In this document: in pieces, positions 22,748 through 34,529 of the stretch
Numbering within the stretch: position 1 is the first letter of the stretch
How the letters are laid out: each line of letters starts with the position of its first letter
NCBI GenBank assembly: GCA_016648135.1
Contig: JADDOH010011255.1
Coordinates: forward strand, 45,258 to 109,257
Length of the DNA: 64,000 nt
Reading direction: 5' to 3'
Origin: Agrypnia vestita
Taxonomy: Eukaryota; Arthropoda; Insecta; Trichoptera; Phryganeidae
Notes under the pieces: model-generated
What the model was told of the DNA's origin: nothing
Database searches by the model: none
What the model saw: only the letters and a program-made list of their open reading frames with translations
Made by a program: the position numbers and the translations under genes

Positions 22748-23162
22748 CTGAAACAACCAAAAAAATAAACTATTAACGACCGTATTCTAATACACTACAA
22801 TAATTCGTAATAGGACTATTCAAATGATATATTGAGTACATATATGATGCATTATTCATGCAGTTTTGCTAAATTACATGATTAAAGCAACGTGATTATT
22901 TCTTTCTTCTCAAATAATTATTTCATTTCATTAAATATTTAATTCACATGTCTCCTTAAATAGGTTTTTTACCACAAAAAGGTCACAAAGACACGCATAA
23001 GAAAATGTGCAAGTTTTTTCAAATTTAATATTCAAATGGACATTTTTATATGTATTCAAATTCCATTTTAATGTGTTGATTAATTTATTTATTATTTATT
23101 TATATTTTCCAGATAATTAACAATTTGAGTACATGGCACATGTTCCTTCCTACATCAGTATC

Positions 23163-23262
23163 AGTAATCATTGATTTGATTAATGATGTTCCCTCCGTGG
23201 GTAAAATCGATAATTGTGTTCTTGAAAAATTTTAACATACTCAAAATATTCTGAATGTAAAT
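23163..23262 (+). mobile_element. Half copy of the 10.6 kb palindromic MITE
   Basis: TTAATGATGTTCCCTCCGTG, then CTTGAAAAATTTTAACATAC and TCAAAATATTCTGAATG, match the right arm of 10618-10771. The left arm is reduced to about ten bases (ATTGATTTGAT). It lies in the bap intron, 500 bases from the exon 2 acceptor. Confidence 0.6.
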
Positions 23263-23669
23263 TTGTACTGTTACATTGTGGTTATATCATGGTGATTACA
23301 TCATGGTGACATGTGAAACGCATCGATGACCCTAATCGTGCGAGACTTCCAGACATTTTTATTTACCTTAATGCTTTAATGCTTTGTTACTTTACTACTT
23401 TAATGAAATTTCTGCAAAACTCCCGCGCTCAATCTAATATAATGTCAAAGTTGAAAGCCACGCGACCTTAAGTCATCATCACAAAAACTTAGGAACCTAT
23501 AAAGGGATTTATTCTATTCACATCAATTCCCACGGTTTACTCAAAAAGCCATAATGACCAAAAGTGCTCCACGTACACGGTGGTCGTTCATTCAACTCAG
23601 AAAAAAACATTTTTGAAAATATTATAATTATATTTCAAAAATATTTTGTGCGCCCAAATTTATTTATTA

Positions 23670-24005
23670 TTTATTTATACAGTAGATAAATAATGTTTTT
23701 TTATAATAAATTGATTCTATATTATAACATTTTAAATACATTATGCTCTCCATAATATGAGCCAAAGCTCGAGCTTATGGAAGGAGTATTTAAAAGCCAA
23801 ATTAAAGTGTAAAAGCAGAATCCATTTAGAAGTAGTATTTTTTTATTATACAGAAACCATCTGAGACATGAGGGCAATGTTACAATTCATCGTTGTCCAA
23901 AATCAAGGATTTGACTTCTTTCTTAAACTGTTCGTGTTTTGGAATGTTCCTTTCTTGAAATTTGTTTTGCGACAACAATGTATTGTACTATGTAACTCCC
24001 AAGTA
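23670..24005. repeat. Dispersed repeat E, copy 1
   Basis: Blocks TTATTTATACAGTAGATA, CCATAATATGAGCCAAAGCT, ATCAAGGATTTGACTTCTTT, CTTAAACTGTTCGT and GCGACAACAATG recur in the same order at 49200-49610. The length is about 340 bases. Its lack of coding and the GCTC/GAGC pair suggest a LINE 3' end or non-autonomous element; the class is unknown. Confidence 0.7.
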
Positions 24006-24335
24006 TATATAATGATGTTGTGTCATAATGAAAATGCATAAATGAAATATTTTTGCTTTACATTACTTAAGATTTAAATAAAGATGCATATCTAGGTACA
24101 CAGAATACGCATCACATATTTTTATTATTTTTAAACTAAGTTTAGCTCTAATTTATGTATTGTTTATATTAATTAATATTCAAATTGCATCATTTAACTA
24201 AATGATAATGCAAGGAACCTAAGGCAAAACTTGCTGACCTTTGTCGACCACTGGTGCATGAGATGAGTGTCTAAACCAATAGAACAACAAATCACTTCAT
24301 CAACGCACTAAATCAGATCACATTCTTTATTGAAG

Positions 24336-24450
24336 ATTGTTGGTCTAGCGATTAAAATACCCGCATAGTGATCCAATGGTCGCGCGTTCTAGCCTCGTTC
24401 CAGGAAACCACCAAGCTAATTCTGTTTTCATAGAACATTTATCTTAGCAA
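24336..24450 (+). mobile_element. SINE A, diverged copy
   Basis: TTGTTGGTCTAGCGATTAAA is the decayed A-box half, TAGTGATCCAATGGTCGCGCG the middle, and GTTCTAGCC the decayed B box. AAGCTAATTCTGTTTTCATAG then follows as in the better copy at 34530-34725. Divergence is high, so this is an old insertion. Confidence 0.6.
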
Positions 24451-26033
24451 AACTATCGCCTTACTGCAGAAGGGAAATAATTTAAAAAAATGCACATTAG
24501 AAAAATAAATATTATTTTAAAAATGTTAATAATTTAAAAAAAAAACACTCTTAACACACAGTAAAAGTATGTAGAATGTTTAAAATAATGTAACATGGTA
24601 AATACAAGAAAACAAGTTGCGGTCAATATCTAGAAGCCGGAAGTTTATGAATACATCATGAGCGGCTAATGGAAGGTGTGTATATTTGTACAGATTTTTT
24701 TTCTTAAAGTTGTTTAAGGAACTGCTAAACACATCCATCCCATCCACGTTGCGACAACAGAACTGGTTATATAAACTACGAATTCTAGTGATTGTTTTGA
24801 CCGATGTTGTTTCTATGACGAACTATCTGAAATATATTGTACGCATCTCTATTGAAGAATGTTCTTAAGTTTTCATGGCCGCTCAGAATCTTCTGATTTG
24901 TGTCTTCTGGAGTATTATGCCATGTTTTAACGACCTTTCTGGCCGACGTTTTGGATCCCATTACAGGATCTATATTTATTTTTTAAAAATGTGTTTTTAG
25001 ACATCCCACCCCGTAGGCACTAAGATAGATGCAGAAGAAAAAGTTGCACTTTAATTATTTTTCGTTGTAATTTTCTTTATGAACGCACTGTTATTTTAGA
25101 GGGTTGGGGGTAGACGAGCGAAGGGTTAGGCGGCGCTGATTGAGCATCGCGGTACAGTCGGTGCCAGGGCACGGATTTCTAAACTTTTGGCACTTAGCGT
25201 TATTGCCGGTGTGATGGCCCCGCGCTTCTCAAACTGTTGCCACGATTAATCATGCTAACGATGTATATTTAAAAAAAATTAATCAATGACCGAAAAATAG
25301 AGTGATTCAATCACCGACAGCCAAATATAACAAGAGAATATTTAAGACATGCAATCAAATTATATCTATTGATTGTAGGAATATTACAGTCAGATTTTTT
25401 ACTCGGCCGCTAACGAATCTGCTGTAAGTAAAATTTGTTTTTTTAATAAAACATAAATTTGATGACGGTTTATTAATTTAATGGATAGGAAATAAAGTAA
25501 TATTAATTACACATTTGTGATAATAATGACTCTGTCGATGTCCTGCATTAACTGAAACCATTAAATAATTTTCGATTAAAATTGAACAGTATATTTGAAT
25601 ATATTAAGTTAATGGGTAACTATAAAGAAATTTTGGAACGTTTTAAAGATCGTTTAATAATAACTATTATCAATGTGTTAAATTTACATTAAATTTAAAA
25701 CAACAAGACAGTGCGCACGGTGTACATAACCGACATCATGCGTTTTTGCATTACAGTCTCGGTACACGACACATCCTTGAAGTGCCTTGACCAACAAATC
25801 GACCCGTACACCGAAAGAAAAAAGTCACTGTTATTTATTGTAGAGCTTGAATGTTTTTTGTTGACAAATAGTGAAATGATACACTAATGAAATATGCAAT
25901 GGGGAAAATGATGGTAGATGCCAACAGTAATGATGATGGTGTCAACGAAATATTTTTTCCATATATACATTTTATCTGCATATATTTGCATTTGATTGAT
26001 TGAGAAGAAGAAATCTTCTTATTATGCCATCTC

Positions 26034-26330
26034 CTATCGGAGGTCGGCTATCTTACCGCCGATTTTATTTACTACCGCTCGGAACAACTCAGTCGAGTTA
26101 CACTTATACCAGTCCGTCAAGTCCCTCAGCCATGAGACGCGGCGTCTTCCTACGCATTTTTTACCACTTGTTTTCCCCTGGATGATGAGTTGGTTTAGAC
26201 AATATTTTGGTCCTCTCATAATTTGTCCGAGATACTCCAGCTTTCTTGTCTTGATAATCGGCAGCACTTCTCAGTCTTTTTCCATATGCCGGAGGACTTC
26301 ATCATTCGTCACTCTGACCACCCAAGAAAC
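26034..26330 (-). pseudogene. LINE reverse transcriptase C-terminal fragment
   Basis: The minus-strand frame begins in a VTNDEV-like segment. It reads IIKTRKLEYLGQIMRGPKY, then LIIQGKTSGKK, RRVSWLRDLTDWY and TELFRAVVNK. This is the characteristic end of a common insect non-LTR retrotransposon (the part after the polymerase domain with a LEYLGHIMR-type motif), recalled from general knowledge of insect genomes. It is 5'-truncated and lies inside the bap intron in the same transcriptional direction. Confidence 0.75.
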
Positions 26331-27479
26331 TTTCAAAAACTTATAATATATAACAGCAATGTATTGCAGGAATATTTGAGAATCTGTTTTATTACTTTTA
26401 ACTAAATTGCTTCGATATCATTTCAAACCAATTTTCTTTTTACGTATTTTTAAGAGCTTCGTTATTCCTAAATACGTATTTTAAGTTTTCCATCAACTAC
26501 AGGTATTACCAACATATTGTTTTTGTGCCACGCTTTCCACACAACATTTACCGGATAAAAGAATCAGTAAGGCACGGTCTAGAGCCTGAGCGGCTTGTAC
26601 TTCGATATCACTTTATTTTCTCCATAATCACTTGTTGAAATACTCGATTATTTACCATAATAATGATAAACAAAGACGCCCATGAAAAATATCGGTATTT
26701 TCAGATGCTTCAACAAACAGGAGTAACTTAATTGTCCTCTGATTTCCTGATTAAAATGCGAAACAGAGGCATAATTGATTCGAAGCAGATGGCTTTTGTT
26801 TCATGTATTCTTTGTCTATCCTCTAGTAAGGATAGTTATTAAGTTCATTACGCAGGGGCGTGCATTGCATACTTACAAATGGGCAGTAAATAACCAAAAT
26901 ATTATATAACGGTATGTGTTTCAGAATAAGAACATAATAATCAGCAAAAAAATAAAATAGTTACATTATAAGTCCACGAAGAGTCATAATTTTGTTTTAT
27001 GAACAGTAAAAGATTTCAACTCCTTTTCAAAAGGGCCGGTTATTTTATCATTTTTAATGGTAATAGCTAAACATGTTTTCATAAAAAAAATTCGAAAAGA
27101 ATGAAAAGAAATCGAAAAGAAAGAATGAAAAAAAAGAATTTTCATAAAAAAAAATGCGAAAAGATGAATTGGCATTGAAAGTGCCCCCTTAATTTTTGTC
27201 CAAAACCTAAAAAATTAATTAAACTAATAGAAACTGCCGATTGAATATTTCTTCTAACACGATAGCTTCTCGACTCTAGTTTAGAATATCTCATAGTTAA
27301 GAATAAAAAATAGTCAACAAAAAAATTACTTATAAACATTATAAAAGCCGTGACAGATGTTAAATGAATCTGGCTAATCGAAAAGGATTTGGCGGTAAAT
27401 CATGTTATTTTCATACTCTATGACCAAAACAATCGATATCTGCAGTTTTCTACATTTGTACCATAACTTTTAACTCTGG

Positions 27480-27740
27480 CAATATTTGAGACCCGTCTTG
27501 AAAGAGAATACTTCGAATGTACTCGGGCAAGTTGCTGGATGAATGCAGTCATCCAGTGGTACCCGAAGTGAATCAACAGGCCGCCCTAAAATCCGCATCA
27601 CTGACGACATAAATTTATCTTTTTTTTTTCGGAAATATATTCGTGGCAGCGGATGAGAATAGGGACAAACAAGATGACGGAGGCCTTCATCCAGCGGTGA
27701 ATAGAAAATGACTGATGAAAATGATGCGATAGGTAAATCA
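27480..27740 (+). pseudogene. LINE 3' end fragment, decayed
   Basis: A broken plus-strand frame gives GRPKIRITDDI, similar to GRPRxRWTDDI of RTE-like LINEs. It ends with GAGGCCTTCATCCAGCGGTG and an ATGACTGATGAAAATGATG run. Such ATG/GAT-rich ends recur at 31780-31860 and 52535-52600. The frame holds several stops. Confidence 0.5.
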
Positions 27741-28399
27741 CATGAAAAAATACACAAAAAAAACGGAAATCCTTACGGCATAAATAGATCTTGCTAAAAT
27801 GTAGGATATTGTATTCAAAATTAATATAGAATTTATAAAGTTAATATGGCATCATTGTTGAGTAATCTACCGGCTATAGGACAGGCTTAATTCGGTGATA
27901 ACTATTTTATATTCCGTTTAATTTTTATCATTTTTAATATTTGAGGAAATTAAGAGTGATGTAACGCTAGTGGTAGCCTAGTAGATAGAATTATGGAAGG
28001 ATTGCTGAAATTGTTTGATCAGCGAAGGGGGACCCACCGCATACCTAGGGCTGTTTTATGAGCAATAACTCCCATGTCGGCCCTACACTTTCGCCACCCA
28101 GTTCGGCATTATTTTAGTGCTAAAGCGATCATCCTCACACTGTCGCTGACGGCGCGGCGAGGCGACACACAAAACCTCTCGATATATTTGTAGTACAAGG
28201 ATGAGGAAATTATAATTTATTAGATGAAAATACAATGATATTTATACATGAAATGCAATGTTTATCATACAAAAGTGAAATTGGAAAATATAAACAAAAA
28301 CTAGGGTCTTCACAGTGAAATCCGAAATGATAATGTGTTTTGTCAAGTGGAACGTATGTATGTGAGAGGAAAGAATGGTAATGAAAATATTGAGACAAG

Positions 28400-28530
28400 T
28401 GTTAAAGTATTAAGCAGATCACTTAAGCCAACATACACAGGTCATAAGCCCTGGACCACCTCATAAAATGACTTTCATGCACGTTTCCCATATATATAGC
28501 TCGTTTCTGTGAGACTTCTATAAACAAGCT
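28400..28530 (-). mobile_element. MITE C, partial copy
   Basis: GATCACTTAAGCCAAC, then CATAAGCCCTGG, then TCGTTTCTGTGAGACTTCTATAA follow the order of the MITE C right half at 11090-11470. The left half is missing. It lies inside the bap intron. Confidence 0.6.
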
Positions 28531-28984
28531 TAATTAATAATTATCCCTCTCAGATCATTCGTACAAAATATTGTTAAAATTATATTTATTTTATAAAAAT
28601 GTAAATATTGATTGCGGCGTTTGGTTGGGCTCCCCTGCTGTATTTAAGTTTAGAAAGCTTGTCGCTCCATTACTTAATTTACTTAATGCATCCTTTGTTA
28701 GGTTTATTACTTATTGACGTGCCGGAGCGGCGTTAGGCGGCTGAAAGCTCTATTTTTACAGTTTCAGGAGCTTTTACGTCACGGGCGTTTAATTTGCTTA
28801 CGCCCTCGAGGAATGGTGAACGGTGGCAGGAGGAAAGCACCAAAGTGTTGCGGTACTATTGAATACGTAGACCCTGAAGGCGACCATCACCAGCTAGCAA
28901 AATAAGTCATGTCAAAGACACGAAACCCTAACTAACTAACTATGTATAAAAATATTGTTTTTTTATAATTTTTTTTTATTCAAT
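28531..28984. other. Intronic DNA with a GC-richer patch
   Basis: A 63-codon plus frame (28714-28905) rich in Arg and Leu occupies a GC-richer patch. I recognise no domain. It may be a TE scrap. Confidence 0.3.
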
Positions 28985-29060
28985 TTATATACATTTTCTA
29001 TTGTTCTAGATCGTGCCAGGCCTTAGACAGCTTGTCGGCACGTTTCTTTTCCGTTTCTTG
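28985..29060 (-). pseudogene. Possible short protein tail with poly(A) signal
   Basis: On the minus strand a 21-residue tail (MQETEKKRADKLSKAWHDLE plus Q) ends in TAG. AATAAAAAAA follows within about 35 bases. The layout of stop, short AT stretch and A-rich run suggests the 3' end of a retrotransposed sequence or LINE. The protein is not recognised. Confidence 0.3.
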
Positions 29061-29869
29061 CATAAGTACATTGCATATTATTTAGTTACAGGTATAATTT
29101 ACATAGGATAAATATATATAAAAGATAATAATATTATATGAACATAACAAAACTTAAAAATAAATTTAGTAATGAGACTTGGTAACCAATCGAAATAATA
29201 ATAAAAAAAAATGAACATCATACAAAAAATGTTCTGCGACGCAAGATATGAAAGAAGTTTCACATGGGTATCTAATTATGTCTTTGTTTTATTGTCTCTT
29301 ACTGTCACTTATTTTCATTATATTATTACTTCACTACTTCATTATATTCGTTTCATTATGTTATTATTCATTATATTATGTTATTATGATTATATTTACT
29401 CTTTCCAATCTATTGCTGCTGTTATTGTCTTTTGTTTTATTTTTTTTCTGCTTGTTTATACTTTTATAATTTGTTTATATGTGAAATGTGTTAGGACACA
29501 AGTCATGATCTCATTCATATATATCATCAAGTTGTGTCTATTGTATTTCTGAATAAGTAAATAAAAATAATCGTAACCAACTAATTAGTTAGTAGTATTC
29601 CGATAGTTTAATATAAGTACTCGTAAAATTTTAAAGCTGTAGACGCGATAATTAACGGTTCCTAAGATAAAATATTCAGGAAAGAGGGAAGCTCAATGGG
29701 GCATCACATGTTTGCTATAAAATAATGAAGACAAAAAAACAGTGCCGTGGTGTTACCATCGCATTTCAGCCACCATATAACCACCACGATAATTCTCTAA
29801 TTTATCTGTCAGGGTCATTATCACCCCGCGGCATGGAACAAAAAGGGTAAAATGACCAATCAACTAACT

Positions 29870-30235
29870 TACTGACGTAGGCAGAGAGAATAGAACGCTA
29901 CATTCTTCATTCTTTGAACACCATTTTTGCTTCAGCTACATTCATACATGTTCTCACGAATGCTCTATTGAAAGTTTTAACAGGGCCATCTTTCAATATT
30001 TGTAATATCTGATCATGTCAGGTTTTTCACGGATGCCCTTTATCGCCTCATATATTTTCTTATCCATCCTTTCCTCATACGTTCCACATCGCCAAACCAC
30101 CTCAGCGATCCTTTCTTTATTCTACCTACCACGATACAGCCAGCATTACATTCACTTCTAATTTGTTCATTCTTCATTGTATCGACCAAAGATTTTCCAC
30201 ACAAGCGCCTTAGTGACCGCATATCCACTGCATCC
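29870..30235 (-). pseudogene. LINE family A 3' fragment, diverged
   Basis: The minus frame at 30228-30040 reads MRSLRRLCGKSLVDTMKNEQ, then IRSECNAGCIVV and GSLRWFGDVERM. It parallels MRSLRRMCGKSMYDRVKNED..GSLRWFGHVERM of the copy at 40586-41595. Further 3', ACAGGGCCATCTTTCAATAT and ATAGAACGCTACATTCTTC on the plus strand mark the rest down to the 3' end near 29870. H to D in the HVERM motif and several stops show decay. Confidence 0.75.
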
Positions 30236-30334
30236 AGTCTACTTTAATTCTTTTTTTGCCATACGTCAGAATTGAAAATATTTTTTTGTTGCCAACCATA
30301 AATTCGTAATGTTATATTTTAAAATAGTGTAGGA

Positions 30335-30412
30335 CTAAACTATTGTGTAAAGCTCCCTTGAAGTGATTTTTTTACGAAAATGCCGCTATACAAATTACGC
30401 ATTATTATTATT
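30335..30412 (+). mobile_element. L2-type LINE tail, fragment
   Basis: TGTGTAAAGCTCCCTTGAAG, then ACGAAAATGCCGCTATACAA and an ATT run repeat the last about 75 bases of the L2 tails at 11114-11393 and 44342. The stem-loop core (GTAAAGC..GC.CTATA) is kept with substitutions. No coding part remains. Confidence 0.7.
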
Positions 30413-31465
30413 ATTAACAAAATTTTCTAACCAAACTAAAAAAAGGAGCATAAATTCTTTATCCACAATTTCTCACCATGCCTAGTACCAACACGTTGGC
30501 CTTGTTTTAAAAAAATAACTACGATAAAAAAAAATTAAAAAATGATGTAAAAGTAATAAAACTATATAAAGTAAGTTTTGAAATAATTATGAAAAGGTTA
30601 AAATAAATACTATTTAAATGTATGATGTCTTTGAAAATAAGTACCTACAAGATGATGTTTTTATTAAAAGACCCAGTTTGTCACTTAATTAAGCAAGAAA
30701 TAAAACTTTAATTGCAGTATAAATGTGCCATGGAAATACGCCATGGGGGACATTCTTCCGGTGTGGCCCATTTCCCTCTTCTAAAAACTAGTTTAGTTCA
30801 TCTCTGTAAATATTTCACACTTTGTTAGTAATATCTACTCCATATATCCATCTTAGCTCCAAAACAATGTAATATGCTTAACACTAATAAATTTTAAATC
30901 ATTATCTAACAGAAAATTGACTCAGGTATGGAACCAAAATCTGATATTATATTTATGATAAAGATCTCCTGGAAGCAATATTGTATATTATTTATTCCTA
31001 ATTGAATTAAACACAAAAACTAAAATATATCGCTTTCCTGAAAAATAAAACCCACTCGTTTATGATTCTACTTCTGTAATTTATGGGGGTTTTATTAATT
31101 TAAATATTTTACTCAACAATTTATATTTTTATTAATGTTGATTTATAGTAAGGGACAGGTTTGCAATTTGTGTGCTTGAAATGAAGAAACAAAATTTTTC
31201 AACGAGAAATTTGTTTAATAGTTTGAATTGAAAATCCCTCGAAATTTCCGCAAAATTCCATGAAACGCGTGTCAAGTGAACTAAATTAGTAGAACCATGA
31301 TGTTTTATAAACTAACTTACCTCAGAAACAGTAAATACAAAACACATCCATTTTTAATCAACGCATGTATTGAATTATTTATTTATTAAATTATATTTTT
31401 TATTATAAATAACATCACCTAGACAACACAAAAAATGTATTGTCTAGCACCAACCCTCAGGTATA

Positions 31466-31532
31466 GAACGCCGATAGGCGTTTTCAGCACACAGCGAATG
31501 TTTTTGAGAACGCCTATAGGCGTTTTCAGCAC
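31466..31532. repeat. Two copies of a palindromic 25-mer
   Basis: GAACGCCGATAGGCGTTTTC plus AGCAC at 31466-31490 recurs as GAACGCCTATAGGCGTTTTC plus AGCAC at 31508-31532, 42 bases on. The second copy contains the perfect 16-base palindrome AACGCCTATAGGCGTT (31509-31524); the first differs by one base. Such strings could be transposase or transcription-factor sites at the edge of a DNA transposon. No matching terminal repeat was identified. Confidence 0.7.
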
Positions 31533-31779
31533 TGGACGTGTTAAGAGAGAGTGAAAAAGCAAGGACAAAGCCACAATGAGAGATAACACTTAGTGAATTC
31601 CACACAAAAAATATTAATTTGCCTGATCAAAAAAAATTAGATACTGGAATAAAAATTACATTAGTTTTAAAGGAATGGGAGGGTATTGTCATCATAATTT
31701 AAAATAACAGTCAGTAACATAAATACTATTATAAAATAAAATTAGATCATATAAAAAATATATGTTTCTGTTTTAATTC

Positions 31780-31860
31780 CCATCTGAGGAGATCTTCCTC
31801 CAGCAGTAAAAAATGGCTCATGATGAGAATGTTATTAAATCCATTTTCTAAAATGATGAT
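31780..31860 (+). pseudogene. LINE 3'-terminal scrap
   Basis: GAGGAGATCTTCCTCCAGCAGT, then AAATGGCTCATGATGAGAATG correspond to the end of an RTE-type LINE: final codons plus an ATG-repeat tail. Similar ends lie at 27690-27740 and 52535-52600. Confidence 0.45.
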
Positions 31861-32013
31861 TTCAAGATATAAGGAAGCCTATTGTATCTACAAATCAATT
31901 AAACAAAAATTTTGTCAATGCAATTTAATTTTTAGATAGTTTATAATTCTGTCATATTTTTAACAATAATTTCAAATTGCAAAGAATATATTTTGCATAG
32001 AATTAGAAAAAAA

Positions 32014-32400
32014 ACTAACCCATAAAAAACAAGTTTTTATTAAACTCCCTTTCTCATTTAAACGAGTTTCGCGCCTACTTCACGCGTCGGGCTCGAAAAT
32101 TAAACAATATAAAAATCGTTAAAATTTCGAAAAATCCAAAATTATGGTATATTTTTTAAATTTTTTAAACGAAAATTTGTTAGATCATTTTTATCGTCGC
32201 CACGAGTCTGCCTGCAAAGTTTCAGCTCGATTGGATCAGGGAAAAAAGGTTAAAAATCGATCCAAAGTTTTTTCGGCAGACAAGCCGACAAGCAGGCTAG
32301 CTGACAAGCAGACAAGCAGACGCAAAAGAAAGGGAGTAAAGAAGAAGAGTGCTTTTGGTTTTTTTTCATTGCCGAGGAACCAGCGTTAATTAAATATATA
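32014..32400. mobile_element. Element I, copy 1 (candidate DNA transposon)
   Basis: The left end has CCCATAAAAAACAAGTTTTT and ACTCCCTTTC, and the right side has GAAAGGGAGT, an inverted 10-mer about 290 bases away. Between them is ATCGTCGCCACGAGTCTGC, AGCTCGATTGGATCA and AAATCGATCCAAAG. The same inner blocks occur at 59240-59460 and the same left block at 58390-58430. There is no coding domain. The bap exon 1 donor site lies about 400 bases away. Confidence 0.55.
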
Positions 32401-32795
32401 AACAAACAATTTTTCATACTATAACATTACATGTTACTTAAATTGAGTATAAATTTAAGTAAGTTATATTCAATGATAATAAAAAAAGGAGATGGTTTAT
32501 TGTATGTTTTTGCTTCTTATTAAATTAGGTATCAAAAGATCTGTTCCTTAATAACCCTTTCTGACACTATGAGTTACACAGATTATCTGTTAAACTATTT
32601 TTCAATGCATTTGTTCTTTTCTAGCACTATAATTTTATGATTCTTTTCTTGAGAACTGGCGAGCTATTATGTATAATAATAGTTTCAAATTGCTGTCTAG
32701 CTTATCCAGTTAGCCATTCTGATGTTGTTTGCTCAATAAATACATGGTTTTATTTGCCAGTTGTTAAGTGTAAATATTCAATTTGCATTATTTAC

Positions 32796-33270
32796 CTGAA
32801 TCACTATCAATTCCGTTCTTCCTCGTCATATCCAATGCCTGTTCTGTGGAGCTCCTGTAATCTTTCTTCCTTTCAATTTCTCCACTTCTGTACTCTCCAT
32901 TGCGTGCACCTCCTTCGAAATAGCCATCACAGTGTCCTTCATCACACCTGACGTCCTTAACAGAATCACACCGCATCTTGACACTTCCCCTGTAATCTTT
33001 CACAAACTGCGAAGGGTCCTTGCACCGTTCGTTGTACTTCATTGAAAAACTGGCATTCTTCATTTCGGGTTTCCTCATCGCTTGGCCACTCTTGGTGTAA
33101 CTGTCTTCTTCCATTTCTATTTCGTTGTTTGAGTCTGAAAGACTCTCTGAAGAATTTTTGTTCTTGGTCAAGATGTCATTGATTGAAAATGGTGTAGTGT
33201 TTGACGTAAATGTGGACGATTTTCTATTGGTTGGATGTAGGGTATAATCGGGCTGCGTCGAGTTATCCAT
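32796..33270 (-). CDS. bap: bagpipe/NK3 homeobox gene, exon 1
   Basis: Exon 1 encodes residues 1-158 plus the first base of codon 159, starting at the ATG at 33270 (MDNSTQPDYTLHP). Residues 28-36, FSINDILTK, form an eh1/TN-type motif, known in NK proteins to bind the Groucho co-repressor. It is followed by a Ser/Asn-rich, acidic stretch and a Lys/Arg/Asp-rich region without known domains. The frame would read GK-stop beyond 32796, but TTCAG|GTAAAT is a good donor and the phase-1 end matches exon 2. The upstream ATG context is AAATGGATA; no upstream exon was sought by homology, so a 5' non-coding exon is possible. Together with exon 2 this makes an eh1-to-homeodomain NK3 protein of typical architecture. 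Confidence 0.88.
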
Positions 33271-34414
33271 TTTATTTATTTGTTATATAATGATAGTTCA
33301 GTTATAAATTCATTTTTTATATTCACGATAAAATGTTCACTTTCGCATTAATCTTGGTATTATTTATTTTGCTTTAATATTGACTTTTGAAAATTATAAT
33401 TTTAAACATATATTATTTAATGTCATCAAGGATTTCACCATTATTTATCACTATATTCACATAAAAATATATTTTTATTTATTAAACAAAATAAGTAACG
33501 GAGAATTATTGAATTAATAACATTTACGTAAAATATTTAACGAAGTGTAAACTGTTAAGTGTTTAAAATCAGTCTCCACTTTTCACCGTGTATTCGGTTC
33601 AAGAGTCAAAACGTAATTGATTTACCCATTTCGACATTGTTAAAGAATTGCTTTGACGTACACTGAATGTTATACAAATCTAGTCCTTCAGTCGAACATG
33701 GTCCCAAACCCAACAAAAATATGAAAAACTGACCAGTAATCGTTAAACATTACTCAAAAGGGATACATATAAAACTCCCATCAAAATCGAGCGCCCGTTT
33801 TTAATTATACATTTTCTGCTCGCATCCTCAAAGCTTGCATTATAATTTGTGTCTAGGCAAGCGCACATGCTTTGAAAGCTCGTAATTCAAGGGTTGAAAA
33901 GAGATGAAAGACGGAAGGAGTGCGGGAAGCGCGTACATTGGAAAGAGAAGACAAGATTTTTTTCTGTTCTTTGCGCGCGATGTTTGAGTAAGAGAAGCTT
34001 AAAAGCTTGTAAATGTTAGAAAACAGAAGGGCGTAAAGCTTTCAAGTAATATTAACAATTTAATTAATAATTTTCTTTTTGATGCATATAGAGTTTAAAA
34101 TTTGATGGAAAACGTAAACTACGATAACTAGACATGAACTAAATTATATTTTTTATTTTTTTTGATGTGTAACATCTTTCCTCTCGCTTTGCTGCAATCT
34201 ATGGCAGTGATTTCGTGAAAAAAGATGGAAATGCGTAACAGGAAATAAGACGCGCACAATTTCATTAAACCAATGAGCGCTCGCACAGCACGCGCGATGG
34301 AAAAAAATTATCGTTTATAAACAAACCAATGTCCAGCAAGTGCCATCACAGCGAAGACGTACACTACCAGCCGACGCTTCTGATTTGTATGTATGTTGCA
34401 AGGCTGGTGTCAAG
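33271..34414. other. Upstream region of bap
   Basis: This is the likely promoter and 5' UTR region on the minus strand. The first 300 bases are strongly AT-rich, and a TATAAA-like string lies near 33316 on the minus strand, too close to the ATG to be decisive. Several AAGCTT-containing repeats occur at 33820-34050. No other gene is seen. Confidence 0.35.
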
Positions 34415-34514
34415 CGTGTGGTGTGGATGTTGTAACTTTGATATATTTTGGCTTATATCTCAAACGTGTGGTGTGGATGTTGTAACTTTGATATATTTTG
34501 GCTTATATCTTCGA
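34415..34514. repeat. Tandem duplication, 2 x 50 bp
   Basis: CGTGTGGTGTGGATGTTGTA onward is repeated exactly 50 bases later (34415-34464 and 34465-34514). The last few bases of the second unit differ. It is a recent slippage or replication duplication and does not overlap a gene. Confidence 0.92.
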
Positions 34515-34529
34515 AACTATCCAAAAAAC

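Larger units (their letters stand above)
22748..32795 (-). other. bap: bap intron, about 10.05 kb
   Basis: Donor TTCAG|GTAAATAA at 32795 and acceptor TTTCAG at 22748 follow the GT..AG rule, and joining them keeps the frame (phase 1; G from exon 1 plus AT from exon 2 give Asp). The intron holds repeat E, a SINE A relic, several LINE C-terminal fragments, a MITE C fragment, an L2 tail, a palindrome pair and element I. Stretches not listed separately (22748-23162, 24451-26033, 26331-27479, 29061-29869 and 30413-31465) are AT-rich with no gene seen. A repeat F scrap is at 24880-24975, in reverse orientation. An intronic mesodermal enhancer is possible but cannot be located by eye. Confidence 0.88.

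Noticed and set aside
22749..22760. Start of bap at the exon 2 MVVS codons
   Set aside because: The codons before Asp are part of the TTGTTTCAG splice acceptor and the first would be TTG; exon 1 with its own ATG and eh1 motif joins in phase.
22155..22768. Long plus-strand frames opposite bap exon 2
   Set aside because: They are antisense shadows of the homeodomain coding region and have no independent signals.
29211..29552. 113-codon F/I/Y-rich frame that looks like membrane segments
   Set aside because: Composition follows the AT-rich, T-biased DNA; it lies within the bap intron and there is no supporting structure.
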